Notes: generated by a model not told the origin, from the sequence alone. A stretch of DNA of 62,337 nucleotides from Comamonas avium (GCF_014836675.1 NZ_JACSQK010000012.1:1-62337), one strand, 5' to 3'; counted from the first letter of the stretch, positions 48,199-58,528 are shown. Made by a program: numbers and translations.

Positions 48199-49986
48199 AT
48201 GGAAATTTCTAAAGCAGAGCACGCTAATGCGGCGGCTGCCTCTTCGCAAGCAGGCACCCAGGAGCTGATGGGTGCCGAAATCCTCATCAAGTCACTGCAA
48301 GCCGAAGGTGTGAAACACCTGTGGGGCTACCCTGGTGGTGCTGTGCTCTATATCTATGACGCACTGTACAAACAAGACACCATTGAGCATGTCCTGGTGC
48401 GCCATGAGCAAGCCGCAGTGCATGCCGCCGATGGTTTTGCCCGTGCAACGGGTGAAGTGGGCGTGGCGCTGGTGACCTCTGGCCCCGGCCTGACAAACGC
48501 TGTCACGGGTATTGCCACGGCGTATACAGATTCCATTCCATTGGTGGTGATCAGCGGTCAGACCTCGACCGCCTCGATTGGCACCGATGCCTTCCAAGAG
48601 TGCGACACCGTGGGCATTACGCGTCCCATCGTCAAGCACAACTTCTTGGTCAAGGATGTGCGTGATCTGGCGATCACCATGAAAAAAGCTTTCCACGTTG
48701 CGCGCACAGGTCGCCCTGGCCCCGTGGTGGTGGATATTCCCAAAGATGTGTCCTTCAAGAAAGCGGCGTTCAGCAGCTATCCACAGACGGTGGAAATGCG
48801 CTCGTACAACCCCGTAAAGAAGGGGCACTCGGGCCAAATTCGCAAGGCATTGCAGTTGCTGCTGAGTGCCAAGCGCCCTTATATCTATACCGGTGGCGGC
48901 GTGTTGCTGAGCAACGCAAGCCCTGAGCTGCGCGCTTTGGTGGACATGCTGGGCTACCCCATCACGCACACCTTGATGGGCCTGGGCGCTTACCCTGCCA
49001 GCGACAGCAAATACCTGGGCATGCTGGGCATGCACGGCACGATTGAGGCCAACAATGCCATGCAAAACTGCGATGTGCTGCTGGCCGTGGGCGCACGTTT
49101 TGACGACCGCGTGATTGGTAACCCCAAGCACTTCATGTCGGCAGAGCGCAAGATCATTCACATCGACATTGATCCCTCTTCCATCTCCAAGCGCGTGAAG
49201 GTGGATGTGCCCATCGTGGGCGACGTCAAAGAAGTGCTCACCGAGCTGATCGCCATGATCCGCGAAACCACCTCCCAGCCTGACGAAGGTGCGCTGGCAC
49301 AGTGGTGGACACAGATTGAAGCGTGGCGCAGCCGAGATTGCCTGCAGTTTGACCGTGCCAGCAAGGACGTGATCAAACCCCAGGCGGTGGTGGATGCCCT
49401 GTTCCAGATGACCAAGGGCCAAGACGTGTATGTCACGTCAGACGTGGGCCAGCACCAGATGTGGGCTGCGCAGTACTACCGTTTTGATGAACCACGTCGC
49501 TGGATCAACTCTGGCGGTCTGGGCACCATGGGCGTGGGCCTGCCATACGCCATGGGCATCAAGCTGGCCAAGCCGCAGGCAGAAGTGTTCTGTATCACGG
49601 GCGAAGGCTCGATCCAGATGAACATCCAGGAGCTGGCCACTTGCCGCCAGTACAACACCCCTGTGATCATCTGTGCGCTGAACAACCGTTTCCTCGGAAT
49701 GGTGCGCCAGTGGCAGCAGATTGAATACTCGGGCCGCTACTCCAGCAGCTACATGGATTCACTGCCTGACTTCGTAAAGCTGGCCGAGGCTTTTGGCCAT
49801 GCCGGTATCTTGGTGGAAGATCCTTCGCAGGTGCAGGCTGCTTTGATTGAAGCGCGTCGCATTGCCCGCGAAGAAAACAAGTGTGTTTTCATTGACTTTC
49901 GCACCGATCCCACCGAGAACGTATTCCCCATGGTGCAGGCCGGCAAGGGCATCACGGAAATGCTGCTTGGACCTGACGACTTGTAA
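48199..49986 (+). CDS. ilvI: Acetolactate synthase, large subunit
   Basis: Condenses two pyruvates, or pyruvate with 2-ketobutyrate, in valine, leucine and isoleucine synthesis; 595 residues. GAEILIKSLQAEGVKHLWGYPG leads into the TPP Glu in VLVRHEQAAVHAADGFAR. The C-terminal TPP-binding block is ITGEGSIQMNIQELATC, with Glu for the more common Asp, as in other betaproteobacterial enzymes I recall. AAAGG is 6 bases before the ATG at 48199. ilvH and ilvC follow. Confidence 0.95.
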   Translation: MEISKAEHANAAAASSQAGTQELMGAEILIKSLQAEGVKHLWGYPGGAVLYIYDALYKQDTIEHVLVRHEQAAVHAADGFARATGEVGVALVTSGPGLTNAVTGIATAYTDSIPLVVISGQTSTASIGTDAFQECDTVGITRPIVKHNFLVKDVRDLAITMKKAFHVARTGRPGPVVVDIPKDVSFKKAAFSSYPQTVEMRSYNPVKKGHSGQIRKALQLLLSAKRPYIYTGGGVLLSNASPELRALVDMLGYPITHTLMGLGAYPASDSKYLGMLGMHGTIEANNAMQNCDVLLAVGARFDDRVIGNPKHFMSAERKIIHIDIDPSSISKRVKVDVPIVGDVKEVLTELIAMIRETTSQPDEGALAQWWTQIEAWRSRDCLQFDRASKDVIKPQAVVDALFQMTKGQDVYVTSDVGQHQMWAAQYYRFDEPRRWINSGGLGTMGVGLPYAMGIKLAKPQAEVFCITGEGSIQMNIQELATCRQYNTPVIICALNNRFLGMVRQWQQIEYSGRYSSSYMDSLPDFVKLAEAFGHAGILVEDPSQVQAALIEARRIAREENKCVFIDFRTDPTENVFPMVQAGKGITEMLLGPDDL

Positions 49987-49987
49987 A

Positions 49988-50024
49988 AAACAGAAGCTGC
50001 CAGCGCAAGCTGGTGGCTGTTTTC
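49988..50024 (+). terminator. Hairpin between ilvI and ilvH
   Basis: ACAGAAGCTGCCAGC and GCTGGTGGCTGT can pair around GCAA, followed by TTTTC. It lies just after the ilvI stop and 130 bases before ilvH, so it may lower read-through or act in RNA processing. Confidence 0.4.
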
Positions 50025-50150
50025 AAAGTCTTTTTATGCGCAAATGCAGACTGGTTCTGCGCTAAGCGCTCTCATTTTGACGAATCTATTGTTTGCCAAG
50101 CTTGTCACTTACCGGTGGCAGGGGAGGGCAGCGAAAAGAGGGATCTGGAC

Positions 50151-50642
50151 ATGAAACACATCATTGCCGTGCTGCTCGAAAACGAGCCTGGTGCTTTATC
50201 GCGCGTGGTTGGCCTTTTCTCGGCACGCGGCTACAACATTGAATCGCTCACCGTGGCACCGACGGAAGACCCGTCGCTGTCGCGCATGACCATCCTGACC
50301 ACCGGTTCGGATGACATCATTGAGCAAATCACCAAGCACCTCAATCGCCTGATCGAAGTCGTGAAAGTGGTGGACCTGACCGAAGGGGCCTACACCGAGC
50401 GCGAGCTCATGATGGTCAAGGTGCGTGCGGTGGGCAAGGAGCGCGAGGAGATGAAGCGCATGGCGGATATCTTCCGTGGCCGCATCATCGACGTGACCGA
50501 AAAAAGCTACACGATTGAGCTGACAGGGGACCAGTCCAAGAACGACGCGTTCCTGCAAGGTTTGGATCGCACCGCGATTTTGGAAACCGTGCGCACCGGT
50601 GCCTCAGGCATTGGTCGTGGCGAGCGTATCTTGCGCGTTTGA
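50151..50642 (+). CDS. ilvH: Acetolactate synthase, regulatory small subunit
   Basis: Valine-sensing partner of the large subunit; 163 residues. The N-terminal ACT domain is IAVLLENEPGALSRVVGLFSARGYNIESL, covering residues 4-32. RELMMVKVRAVGKEREEM begins the C-terminal domain. I chose ATG 50151 (MKHIIAVLLENEPGAL) since a frame from 50013 would add 46 unrelated residues. Confidence 0.95.
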   Translation: MKHIIAVLLENEPGALSRVVGLFSARGYNIESLTVAPTEDPSLSRMTILTTGSDDIIEQITKHLNRLIEVVKVVDLTEGAYTERELMMVKVRAVGKEREEMKRMADIFRGRIIDVTEKSYTIELTGDQSKNDAFLQGLDRTAILETVRTGASGIGRGERILRV

Positions 50643-50709
50643 TGCCTGTTTGCCGCGTACACTGATTTTTTAAATAACGTTTTCACCCCCATAAACACAC
50701 TGGAAATAA

Positions 50710-51738
<1,029 letters not shown>

Positions 51739-51778
51739 TGCGCCAACCATGCAGGCCGCACCGCGCGGCCTGCAGCCC

Positions 51779-51811
51779 AAGGCCACTGCCAGCGCAGTGG
51801 CCTTTTTATTT
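51779..51811 (+). terminator. Terminator of ilvC
   Basis: AGGCCACTGC and GCAGTGGCCT form a strong hairpin followed by TTTTTATTT. A second GC-rich hairpin, CAGGCCGC/GCGGCCTG, lies just upstream at about 51752-51773. Confidence 0.9.
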
Positions 51812-51935
51812 GTCAGGTGGCATGGCGACAGCGATACACTGGTAGCAAGCTGGATGCAAAAGCAGTCTGCGTAAAATACTATGGTTTTAATAGCTGCCTC
51901 GGCTTTTCAGAGGCGGCGCTCTGGAGGTGCATTAC

Positions 51936-52772
51936 ATGCATGACAGCAATGACGCCCATACGGGCGATAACGGCGTAGTGGTTCGCAAGCGCCGCAAGGG
52001 CATTTACATATTGCCCAATCTATTCACACTGGCAGCCTTGTTTGGCGGCTTTTACGCCATCGTCATGGCCATGAATGGCCGCTTTGACCTCGCCGCCATC
52101 GGTGTTTTCTGTGCCATGGTGCTCGACAGCCTCGATGGCCGTGTTGCCCGGATGACCAACACCCAGAGTGCATTTGGCGAGCAAATGGATTCGCTGTGCG
52201 ATATGGTGTCATTTGGCGTCGCTCCAGCGTTGATTGCATATGAATGGGCGCTCAAAGGTCTGGGGCGCTGGGGCTGGATTGCCGCGTTCGTGTACTGCTC
52301 TTGTGCCGCACTGCGCTTGGCGCGCTTTAACGTGAACACAGGGGTGGTGGATAAGCGCTGGTTCCAGGGGCTGCCTTCGCCAGCTGCCGCTGCTTTGGTG
52401 GTCGGCTTTATCTGGGTGTTCAATGATTACGGCGTCGTGCGCGGCGAAGATGGCCTGATCACCTGGGTGCAGATGATGTGGGTGATGTTCATCTTGACGC
52501 TGTATTCGGGCTTGACGATGGTCACCAACGTGCCTTTCTACAGCTTCAAAGACTTCAACATGAAGCGCAGCGTGCCGTTTGCAGCCATCGTGCTCATCGT
52601 GCTGGGTATTGCCATCGTCAATATCCACACTCCCACTGTGCTGTTTGCGGTGTTCGCCCTGTATGGATTCAGCGGCTATGTGGTGTATTTGATGCGCAAG
52701 GCCAAGGGCCAGCAAACCAGTGTGATCAGCACGTCCAAAGACGAGCCTGAAGAACGTGGTTTGCACCACTAA
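51936..52772 (+). CDS. pssA: CDP-diacylglycerol-serine O-phosphatidyltransferase
   Basis: Inner-membrane enzyme making phosphatidylserine; 278 residues, about 6-7 membrane segments. The CDP-alcohol transferase motif is DSLDGRVARMTNTQSAFG followed by EQMDSLCD near residues 60-85. CTGGAGG is 8 bases before the ATG at 51936; a GTG at 51927 overlaps that site. The place between ilvC and leuA is usual in Burkholderiales. Confidence 0.94.
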   Translation: MHDSNDAHTGDNGVVVRKRRKGIYILPNLFTLAALFGGFYAIVMAMNGRFDLAAIGVFCAMVLDSLDGRVARMTNTQSAFGEQMDSLCDMVSFGVAPALIAYEWALKGLGRWGWIAAFVYCSCAALRLARFNVNTGVVDKRWFQGLPSPAAAALVVGFIWVFNDYGVVRGEDGLITWVQMMWVMFILTLYSGLTMVTNVPFYSFKDFNMKRSVPFAAIVLIVLGIAIVNIHTPTVLFAVFALYGFSGYVVYLMRKAKGQQTSVISTSKDEPEERGLHH

Positions 52773-52787
52773 GTAAAAACGCAAGCA

Positions 52788-52813
52788 TTGTTTTTGAAAA
52801 ACTGTGCTAGAGT
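52788..52813 (+). promoter_or_regulatory. Extended -10 promoter of the leu leader
   Basis: TGCTAGAGT (52805-52813) is an extended -10 element, with TTGTTT (52788-52793) as a weak -35 at 14 bases. Transcription would start near 52820, at or next to the leader-peptide ATG at 52821. Confidence 0.5.
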
Positions 52814-52820
52814 AATCCGC

Positions 52821-52877
52821 ATGCAAAACCTGTCGCTAGCTCTACTACTAACCATGTCCATCGGGCAGATCAAGTAG
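52821..52877 (+). CDS. leuL: Leu-rich leader peptide of leuA
   Basis: An 18-codon reading frame encodes MQNLSLALLLTMSIGQIK. Five of codons 4-10 are Leu, and four of these are CTA, a codon that is rare in GC-rich genomes. There is no ribosome site, and the predicted transcript start lies at the ATG, so the peptide is probably translated from a leaderless mRNA. A terminator hairpin follows 29 bases after the stop and leuA follows that. This fits leucine-dependent attenuation (inference); the peptide is not similar to E. coli LeuL. Confidence 0.75.
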   Translation: MQNLSLALLLTMSIGQIK

Positions 52878-52905
52878 CGCGCGCGTACAAAACACCCTAC
52901 TTCCA

Positions 52906-52938
52906 AGGCCCGTAGCTTCCAGCGACGGGCCTTTTTTT
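52906..52938 (+). terminator. Attenuator terminator upstream of leuA
   Basis: GGCCCGT (52907-52913) and ACGGGCC (52925-52931) form a stem followed by seven T. It lies between the Leu-rich leader peptide and the leuA ribosome site. pssA ended 130 bases earlier, so this hairpin belongs to the leader. Confidence 0.85.
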
Positions 52939-52993
52939 GTTGAGTTGCTGGGGGATCAGGTCAATTTTTCTTGAATCACGAAAGAGAGTCCCT

Positions 52994-54667
52994 ATGTCGA
53001 TGTTGCACAACCCCGCTAGCAAATACCAACCCTTTGTTCCTGTTCGTTTGACCGATCGCACGTGGCCTGACGCAGTTGTCACCAAGCCACCAGTGTGGTG
53101 CAGTGTGGACTTACGTGATGGCAATCAGGCGCTGATTGAACCCATGGACATCGAGCGCAAGATTCGCATGTTCGAGCAACTGGTCAAGATCGGTTTCAAG
53201 GAAATTGAAGTCGGCTTTCCTTCTGCTTCTCAGATTGAATTTGACTTCATGCGCAAGCTCATCGAGGAAAAGCGCATTCCCGATGATGTGACCGTGCAAG
53301 TACTGACCCAGGCCCGTGAGCACCTGATCCGCCGCACGTTTGAAGCGCTGGAGGGTGTGCCACGTGCCATCGTCCACCTGTACAACGCCACCGCGCCTGT
53401 GATGCGCCGCGTGGTGCTCAATATGAGCGAAGACGAAATTGTCGAGCTGGCCCGCACCAATGCCCAGCTGTTCAAGGACATCGCGGCAGAACACCCCAGC
53501 ACGGACTGGACGTTTGAATATTCGCCCGAAATGTATTCGGATACGGAAGTTGAGTTTTCCAAGCGCGTGGTCGATGCAGTGACCGAAGTGTGGCAACCCA
53601 CGCCGCAAAAGAAATGCATCATCAATTTGCCGACAACCGTGGAGCACTCCAGCCCCAATATCTTTGCCGACATGGTGGAGTGGACACACCGCAACTTGCT
53701 GCGCCGTGACTCGATCGTTTTGTCTGTACACCCCCACAACGACCGCGGTACAGGCACGGCCACCGCTGAAATGGCATTGCTGGCCGGAGCTGACCGCCTG
53801 GAAGGCTGCCTGTTTGGCAATGGTGAGCGCACCGGCAACCTTGACGTGGTGAACGTGGCCTTGAACATGTACATTCAGGGTATCAATCCTGGGCTGGATT
53901 TTTCAGATATCGACGGCATTCGTGCCACGGTGGAGTACTGCAATCAGTTGCCGGTGCACCCTCGTCACCCCTATGTGGGCGAGCTGGTTTACACCTCGTT
54001 CTCGGGCTCGCACCAGGATGCGATCAAGAAGGCGTTTTCGGCACGCAAGGAAAGCGACATCTGGGACATGCCTTACTTGCCAATTGATCCCAAGGATTTG
54101 GGACGCAGCTACGAGGCGGTGATTCGCGTGAACAGCCAGTCAGGCAAGGGCGGTATTTCTTATCTGCTTGAGGCAGAGTACGGCTTGCAGTTGCCACGTC
54201 GCTTGCAAATCGAGTTCTCGCAAATCGTGCAACAGGAAATGGACTCTTTGGGCACCGAATTCACTGCTGCAGACTTGTGGAAGATCTTCCGCAAAGAATT
54301 TGGCATGGATGTGGCCCAGGCTCCGCAGTATCGTTTGGCAGAAGATGATGGTGTGGTGACCTTGAACGCCAAGCTCCACTGGGACGGCCAAGAGCGCGTG
54401 CTTGAAGCGCAGGGCACCGGCCCGATTGATGCCTTCGTACAGGCGTTGTCGCAATCGCTGGGCCGCCAGGTGCGTGTGATGAATTATTCGGAGCATGCAG
54501 TAGGCGAGGGGGCTAATGCCCAGGCGGTGGCCTACGTTGAAGTGCGCGTAGACGATAGCCACACCGTGTTTGGTGTGGGTATGGATGCCAACATTGTTTC
54601 GGCATCGATTCGGGCGATTTTGTCAGGCTTGCGCCGTGCGCCAGCCGTGCAAACAGTGGCCGTTTAA
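52994..54667 (+). CDS. leuA: 2-isopropylmalate synthase, type 2
   Basis: First step of leucine synthesis; 557 residues, matching the longer LeuA type 2. The HMGL-like core has [18 protein letters not shown] and the metal site [19 protein letters not shown]. The C-terminal leucine-binding regulatory domain starts near residue 430 and ends with the [20 protein letters not shown] motif. AAGAGAG is 6 bases before the ATG at 52994. It is controlled by the putative leader and attenuator at 52805-52938. Confidence 0.96.
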   Translation: MSMLHNPASKYQPFVPVRLTDRTWPDAVVTKPPVWCSVDLRDGNQALIEPMDIERKIRMFEQLVKIGFKEIEVGFPSASQIEFDFMRKLIEEKRIPDDVTVQVLTQAREHLIRRTFEALEGVPRAIVHLYNATAPVMRRVVLNMSEDEIVELARTNAQLFKDIAAEHPSTDWTFEYSPEMYSDTEVEFSKRVVDAVTEVWQPTPQKKCIINLPTTVEHSSPNIFADMVEWTHRNLLRRDSIVLSVHPHNDRGTGTATAEMALLAGADRLEGCLFGNGERTGNLDVVNVALNMYIQGINPGLDFSDIDGIRATVEYCNQLPVHPRHPYVGELVYTSFSGSHQDAIKKAFSARKESDIWDMPYLPIDPKDLGRSYEAVIRVNSQSGKGGISYLLEAEYGLQLPRRLQIEFSQIVQQEMDSLGTEFTAADLWKIFRKEFGMDVAQAPQYRLAEDDGVVTLNAKLHWDGQERVLEAQGTGPIDAFVQALSQSLGRQVRVMNYSEHAVGEGANAQAVAYVEVRVDDSHTVFGVGMDANIVSASIRAILSGLRRAPAVQTVAV

Positions 54668-54723
54668 GGTGGAAGCAGGGTGGCGCTTTGTATGTTTTTA
54701 CAAGTGCCGCCCAGCTACTGACC

Positions 54724-54745
54724 TGCCGGATTGTGAAATCCGGCA
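54724..54745 (+). other. Hairpin in the leuA-carboxypeptidase gap
   Basis: TGCCGGATT (54724-54732) and AATCCGGCA (54737-54745) form a perfect 9-bp stem, but no T tract follows. The rest of 54668-54960 is AT-rich with a -10-like TATAAT (54855-54860) that may serve the next gene. Confidence 0.45.
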
Positions 54746-54960
54746 AGGCGACAGGCGGTAGTGCTTTGGCTAAGTTCGATGCCGTCTGTATTGCTTGCTC
54801 TCAAATAAATGTAATTCAGTGCTAGCTGCATGCTACAAACGGTAGGTGTCGTCCTATAATTCGCTTAATTTCCGCTAAAAAGTTGTGTATTTCGGTAAAT
54901 GGCATGACTTTCTTTGGTGGTAACGGCACTCCCTTGTTGTTTGTTGCTCGGAGCACTTGC

Positions 54961-56112
54961 ATGCACCACCGATCCCCGTTTGCGTATGGTCGAATCGCCA
55001 AAGCGCTGGCCTTTTTGACTTTGAGTTGTGCATTGGCTGCCCCAGCCGCTTACGCATCGAAAAAGGCCCCGACCAAGAAACAAACCACTGCAGCCTCTGC
55101 TTCCGTCAAGAAAAAGCAGGCAGCCAAAGCCACCAGTACCAAAAAGGTCGTGGCACAAAAGAACACCAAGTCCGCTACATCTAACCGCAAGGTGGTAGCC
55201 ACGCGGGCAGTTAAATCCAATACCAAAGTTGCGCGTAAAGCGACGGCCACCCGCGCGGTAGCCGCCGCAGCGGCGGGCGCGGCGGCCGTAGCGGTAGCAC
55301 GGCCTTCGTTTGGGCAAATGGCAGGCTTGCACCAGGTCTCTGATCCTTTGGATCTGAAATCCAGCGTTGCGCTGGTGCTGGATCAGGACACCAAGGAGGT
55401 GCTGCTGAGTAAGAACGACCATGCGGTCTTGCCCATTGCTTCCATCACCAAGCTGATGACGGGTTTGCTGATTGCCGAAGCCAAGCTGCCGATGGATGAA
55501 ATGATCACCATCACGCAAGACGATGTGGACACTGAAAAGCACAGCAGCTCACGTTTGCGCGTTGGCACACAGCTGAGCCGCGGCGAAATGCTGCACTTGG
55601 CGCTGATGTCCAGCGAAAATCGTGCTGCCCATGCGCTGGGTCGTACGTACCCTGGCGGGCTGGTGCATTTTGTGCAGTTGATGAACAACAAGGCCAAGTT
55701 GCTGGGCATGACTGAAACCCAGTATGTAGAGCCTACAGGTCTGTCGAGCCGCAACCAGTCCAGCGCGCATGATCTGGCTACATTGGTGAACGTGACACAC
55801 GCCAACCCCCTGATGCGCCAATACTCCACATCGCCCAGCTATGAAGTGGCTGTGGGTAACCGCATGCTGCAATTCAACAACACCAACAGCCTGGTCAAGA
55901 GCGACCGCTGGGACATTGGCCTGCAAAAAACCGGCTACATCTCAGAAGCAGGCCGCTGCCTGGTGATGCAGGCAGAGGTGTCTGGCCGCAAAATCATCAT
56001 GGTGTTTTTGGATTCAGTGGGCAAGTACAGCCGCCAGGGCGATGCAGAGCGTGTACGCCATTGGGTCGAGTCATTGTCGAGCGGCAACGGCATGCTGACC
56101 GCCAGCAAATAA
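54961..56112 (+). CDS. D-alanyl-D-alanine carboxypeptidase/endopeptidase (peptidase S11)
   Basis: Periplasmic penicillin-binding protein of 383 residues, PBP7-like. A signal peptide (ALAFLTLSCALAAPAAYA) is followed by a basic, low-complexity Lys/Ala/Thr stretch of about 75 residues. The catalytic domain has Ser and Lys in PIASITKLMTGL, the SxN motif in MSSENRAAHALG, and KTG in LQKTGYISEAG. I chose ATG 54961, with CGGAG upstream. The basic linker may bind the cell wall (inference). Confidence 0.9.
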   Translation: MHHRSPFAYGRIAKALAFLTLSCALAAPAAYASKKAPTKKQTTAASASVKKKQAAKATSTKKVVAQKNTKSATSNRKVVATRAVKSNTKVARKATATRAVAAAAAGAAAVAVARPSFGQMAGLHQVSDPLDLKSSVALVLDQDTKEVLLSKNDHAVLPIASITKLMTGLLIAEAKLPMDEMITITQDDVDTEKHSSSRLRVGTQLSRGEMLHLALMSSENRAAHALGRTYPGGLVHFVQLMNNKAKLLGMTETQYVEPTGLSSRNQSSAHDLATLVNVTHANPLMRQYSTSPSYEVAVGNRMLQFNNTNSLVKSDRWDIGLQKTGYISEAGRCLVMQAEVSGRKIIMVFLDSVGKYSRQGDAERVRHWVESLSSGNGMLTASK

Positions 56113-56134
56113 AGCTCACAAGTGATTCAATAAA

Positions 56135-56216
56135 AATAGCGGCTAGCGCCGGTATTTAAAGGGTTTGAGATAGTTATGTATCTGAAACCCTTGAATACAA
56201 AGCGCTAGCCGCTATT
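56135..56216. repeat. 82-bp palindromic repeat, copy 4 (best outer arms)
   Basis: AATAGCGGCTAGCGC and GCGCTAGCCGCTATT are perfect outer arms at exactly 82 bp, enclosing AAGGGTTT/AAACCCTT and AGATA/TATCT inner stems. It lies between convergent genes and could work as their terminator. Confidence 0.92.
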
Positions 56217-56229
56217 TTTTTATTCTGAT

Positions 56230-57243
56230 CTAGTTGGAGCAGGTCAGCACAATCTTTCCAAAAGGTTGCTGATTTTCCAGATGCGCATGAGCTTGCGCGG
56301 CCTGCGTCAAAGGGTATTGCTGTTCAATCAATGGCAGCAATTGACGGCGCGCGATGACAGGGAGCCAGCGTTGGGCAAAACGCTGGGTCATGGCCACTTT
56401 TTGCGCGGTGCTGAGCGACTTCATGACCGTGCCCTCTATGCGCAGCCTGCGTGTCATCATCACATCCATCGGCAGCGTACCGCTGGCGCCACCTTGCAGC
56501 CCAAGCTGAATCAGGCGACCAGCCATATCCAGGCTGCGTACATTGCGCTCCAGATATGGCGCGCCCATATTGCAAATCACCACATCGACACGTCCGCCGG
56601 TTACTTCGCTGGCAATGACTTCGGCAAAGTCCTGTGTGGCGTAGTCCACGGTGATGTCAGCCCCCAAGGCACGCAGGCGCTCATGCTTGCCAGCGCTGCT
56701 CGTGGTGACAATGGTGCTTGCACCAGCCATACGTGCCATCTGTATCAGGGTTGTGCCCACACCGCCGCCTGCACCGTGAATCAAAACCCGCTCACCGGCT
56801 TGCAGGTTCCCCAGATGCTGCAGAACATGGTGTGCAGTCACCATGGCTTCGGGAATGCTGGCGGCCTCTACATCGCTGATGCCTTCTGGCACACGCATGG
56901 CCATGCCCGCATCGATGCGGGCGTACTGTGCATATGCGCCCCCGCCCACAATGCCCATGACGCGTTCGCCCAAGCGAAAGCCGCTGACCTGCGGCCCCAT
57001 GGCGACGACTTCTCCAGCCATCTCCAGTCCAATGACCTGGTCACTGTCTCCAAAACCCGGGTTGGGGCCGTACTTGCCTTGGCGCCAGTTCAGCTCTGCC
57101 CGATTGAGGCCGGCGGCATGCACGCGCACCAGCAAATCATTGGGGCGCATCGCCGGAAGAGGAATGTCTTGGGGGTGCAGAACGTCAGGGGCACCAAAGC
57201 CATTGTGTACGGCTGCGAGCATCAAGGATGGAAGTGTTGTCAC
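56230..57243 (-). CDS. NAD(P)H quinone oxidoreductase, PIG3-like (MDR family)
   Basis: Zinc-free medium-chain reductase of 337 residues. VRVHAAGLNRAELNWRQGKY near residues 40-59 is typical of PIG3-type enzymes. The NADPH motif is LIHGAGGGVGTTLIQMA near 148-164. Catalytic zinc ligands are absent. The likely reaction is one-electron quinone reduction; physiological substrate unknown. Confidence 0.9.
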   Translation of the reverse strand: MTTLPSLMLAAVHNGFGAPDVLHPQDIPLPAMRPNDLLVRVHAAGLNRAELNWRQGKYGPNPGFGDSDQVIGLEMAGEVVAMGPQVSGFRLGERVMGIVGGGAYAQYARIDAGMAMRVPEGISDVEAASIPEAMVTAHHVLQHLGNLQAGERVLIHGAGGGVGTTLIQMARMAGASTIVTTSSAGKHERLRALGADITVDYATQDFAEVIASEVTGGRVDVVICNMGAPYLERNVRSLDMAGRLIQLGLQGGASGTLPMDVMMTRRLRIEGTVMKSLSTAQKVAMTQRFAQRWLPVIARRQLLPLIEQQYPLTQAAQAHAHLENQQPFGKIVLTCSN

Positions 57244-57565
57244 GGTGTCTTCGCTGGTAGGTTATTGCAATTGCGTACAGCCAAGCATATGAGCTAAACA
57301 GCTCGACCTGATAAAACCGTATGCAAAGAGGGCAGAGGTCAAGACGCTCTAGTGACAGTCTTTGGGACAACTCCTGGCAGATGTGATTGCATGCCTGGCG
57401 GTGTTTGGCGCCTATCGAGCTGACAGGTGTGTGAATGCGCCGTGGAACGTGCTTGCTTTCGCTGCGCCTTTAGTGATGTAGCGGGCGCAGGGCGGGCCGC
57501 GCACCGCTGGCGCAGTGTCTTTGGCAAATGCGTGAAAGAGGTTTGCATTGAAAAGGTGCCAGACA
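57244..57565. other. Intergenic gap, no gene seen
   Basis: I find no supported gene or clear promoter between the quinone oxidoreductase start and the terminator of tRNA-Arg. Short reading frames here have no recognisable motif. Confidence 0.5.
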
Positions 57566-57602
57566 AGCAAAAAGCCCTGCACAAACACGTTGTGCAGGGC
57601 TT
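57566..57602 (-). terminator. Terminator of tRNA-Arg
   Basis: AAGCCCTGCACAA and GTTGTGCAGGGCTT form a strong stem. On the minus strand it is followed by TTTTTGC, 14 bases beyond the tRNA 3' end. Confidence 0.88.
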
Positions 57603-57615
57603 GAAACTTCTTTTG

Positions 57616-57692
57616 TGGCGCGGCGTACTGGAATCGAACCAGTGACCCACAGCTTAGAAGGCTGTTGCTCTATCCAACTGAGCTAACGCCAC
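57616..57692 (-). tRNA. tRNA-Arg (anticodon TCT)
   Basis: Read on the minus strand, the 77-base gene folds as a cloverleaf. The acceptor is GTGGCGT/ACGCCGC (one G-T pair) and the D arm is GCTC/GAGC. The anticodon stem ACAGC/GCTGT has loop CTTCTAA, giving anticodon TCT. The T arm is ACTGG/CCAGT with TTCGATT, and GCCA is encoded at the 3' end. It reads AGA codons. Confidence 0.97.
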
Positions 57693-58267
57693 CACGTTGA
57701 TTTGATTATGTTTTTACCCGCAATGACTGCGGAGATAAGCGCTCTATTTGCGGAGCGCTGCGCAACAATCAATTGCTGCGAGTTCATAACCAGCCGTTAT
57801 TATGCCCCCGATTGCAGGTCCAGAAGGGGTTGTGGTGTCCTACTTCGTCGCTTGGATTTTGGCTCCACGACGCAGGCAGTGGGCGTTGGGCGGTCTGTAT
57901 GGATGTCCCAACTGTTTGGGTGCCTTCATCTTGCCGCGTTCATCAGCAACGTCGTCTGCAGTTTGGGGTGCAAATGTCTGCAGCCGTTTTATGTTGCCGC
58001 CTTTTTCTGCCGTGGTGCGCGCAGGCTCACCAGTACGTTACTGCTAACGGTGCTGTATTGCCCTTTGGGCAAAACCATTCCGTGAAACTGAAAGCTGTCT
58101 AGAAAAGGCTGCGCCCTCCATAAACAGTCGCACTGCATTAAAGATCGCTCAAGGCCAGTTGCATCTCATGCCCCAGAGACACATATTCAATGTGGTTGCC
58201 AGAGCGGGTGGGGCAGGCCGCAGATATAAGACGTTTTGCTGAGCTGACAGTTCAGAAGCCTCAAAAG
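57693..58267. other. Gene-poor region beside tRNA-Arg
   Basis: No supported gene in 575 bases. Short frames such as 57802-58047 on the plus strand have no recognisable motif and no ribosome site. The sequence may be degraded remnants. Confidence 0.5.
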
Positions 58268-58292
58268 CAAAACCCGCATTGCGCGGGTTTTG
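58268..58292 (-). terminator. Terminator of the small hypothetical gene
   Basis: CAAAACCCGC (58268-58277) and GCGGGTTTTG (58283-58292) form a 10-bp stem. On the minus strand the arm ends in TTTTG, directly after the stop of the gene at 58295-58528. Confidence 0.7.
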
Positions 58293-58294
58293 TA

Positions 58295-58528
58295 TTAGCG
58301 GCCCCAGTCTTTGGGTTGGTAAGGCTCGAAACTGGTTCCGTTACAGACTCGGTAGCTTTCAGGCAAAGCTTGCCGTTCGTGCACTTGAATCTTGAGGCCT
58401 GCGGGCATCACGGTTTCAGGTTTAACCTTCACGGGTTGTTTCCACGGTTTTTTCGCAGAGACGTTGCTATTTGCTTGAGCATCGATTTTTGGTGGTGGCA
58501 CAGGCTTCCTCTCCATAGTCATCAACAA
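58295..58528 (-). CDS. Small Pro/Lys-rich hypothetical protein
   Basis: A 77-residue product with no family I recognise. It is rich in Pro and Lys (KPVPPPKID, KKPWKQPVKVKPE) and ends ALPESYRVCNGTSFEPYQP then KDWGR; it has one Cys and no membrane segment. The proposed TTG start at 58528 has GGGAGAG 7 bases upstream; ATG 58522 and 58516 are alternatives. A terminator directly after the stop supports a real gene. Confidence 0.6.
   Translation of the reverse strand: MLMTMERKPVPPPKIDAQANSNVSAKKPWKQPVKVKPETVMPAGLKIQVHERQALPESYRVCNGTSFEPYQPKDWGR

Noticed and set aside
49585..49640. GEG instead of GDG in the TPP motif of acetolactate synthase
   Set aside because: I recall the same Glu in other betaproteobacterial enzymes; the change is conservative and the rest of the motif is intact.
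57616..57692. tRNA-Arg as an integration site for a genomic island
   Set aside because: The tRNA 3' end faces left, towards ordinary genes. I find no integrase gene and no direct repeat of the tRNA end in the degraded region to its right.
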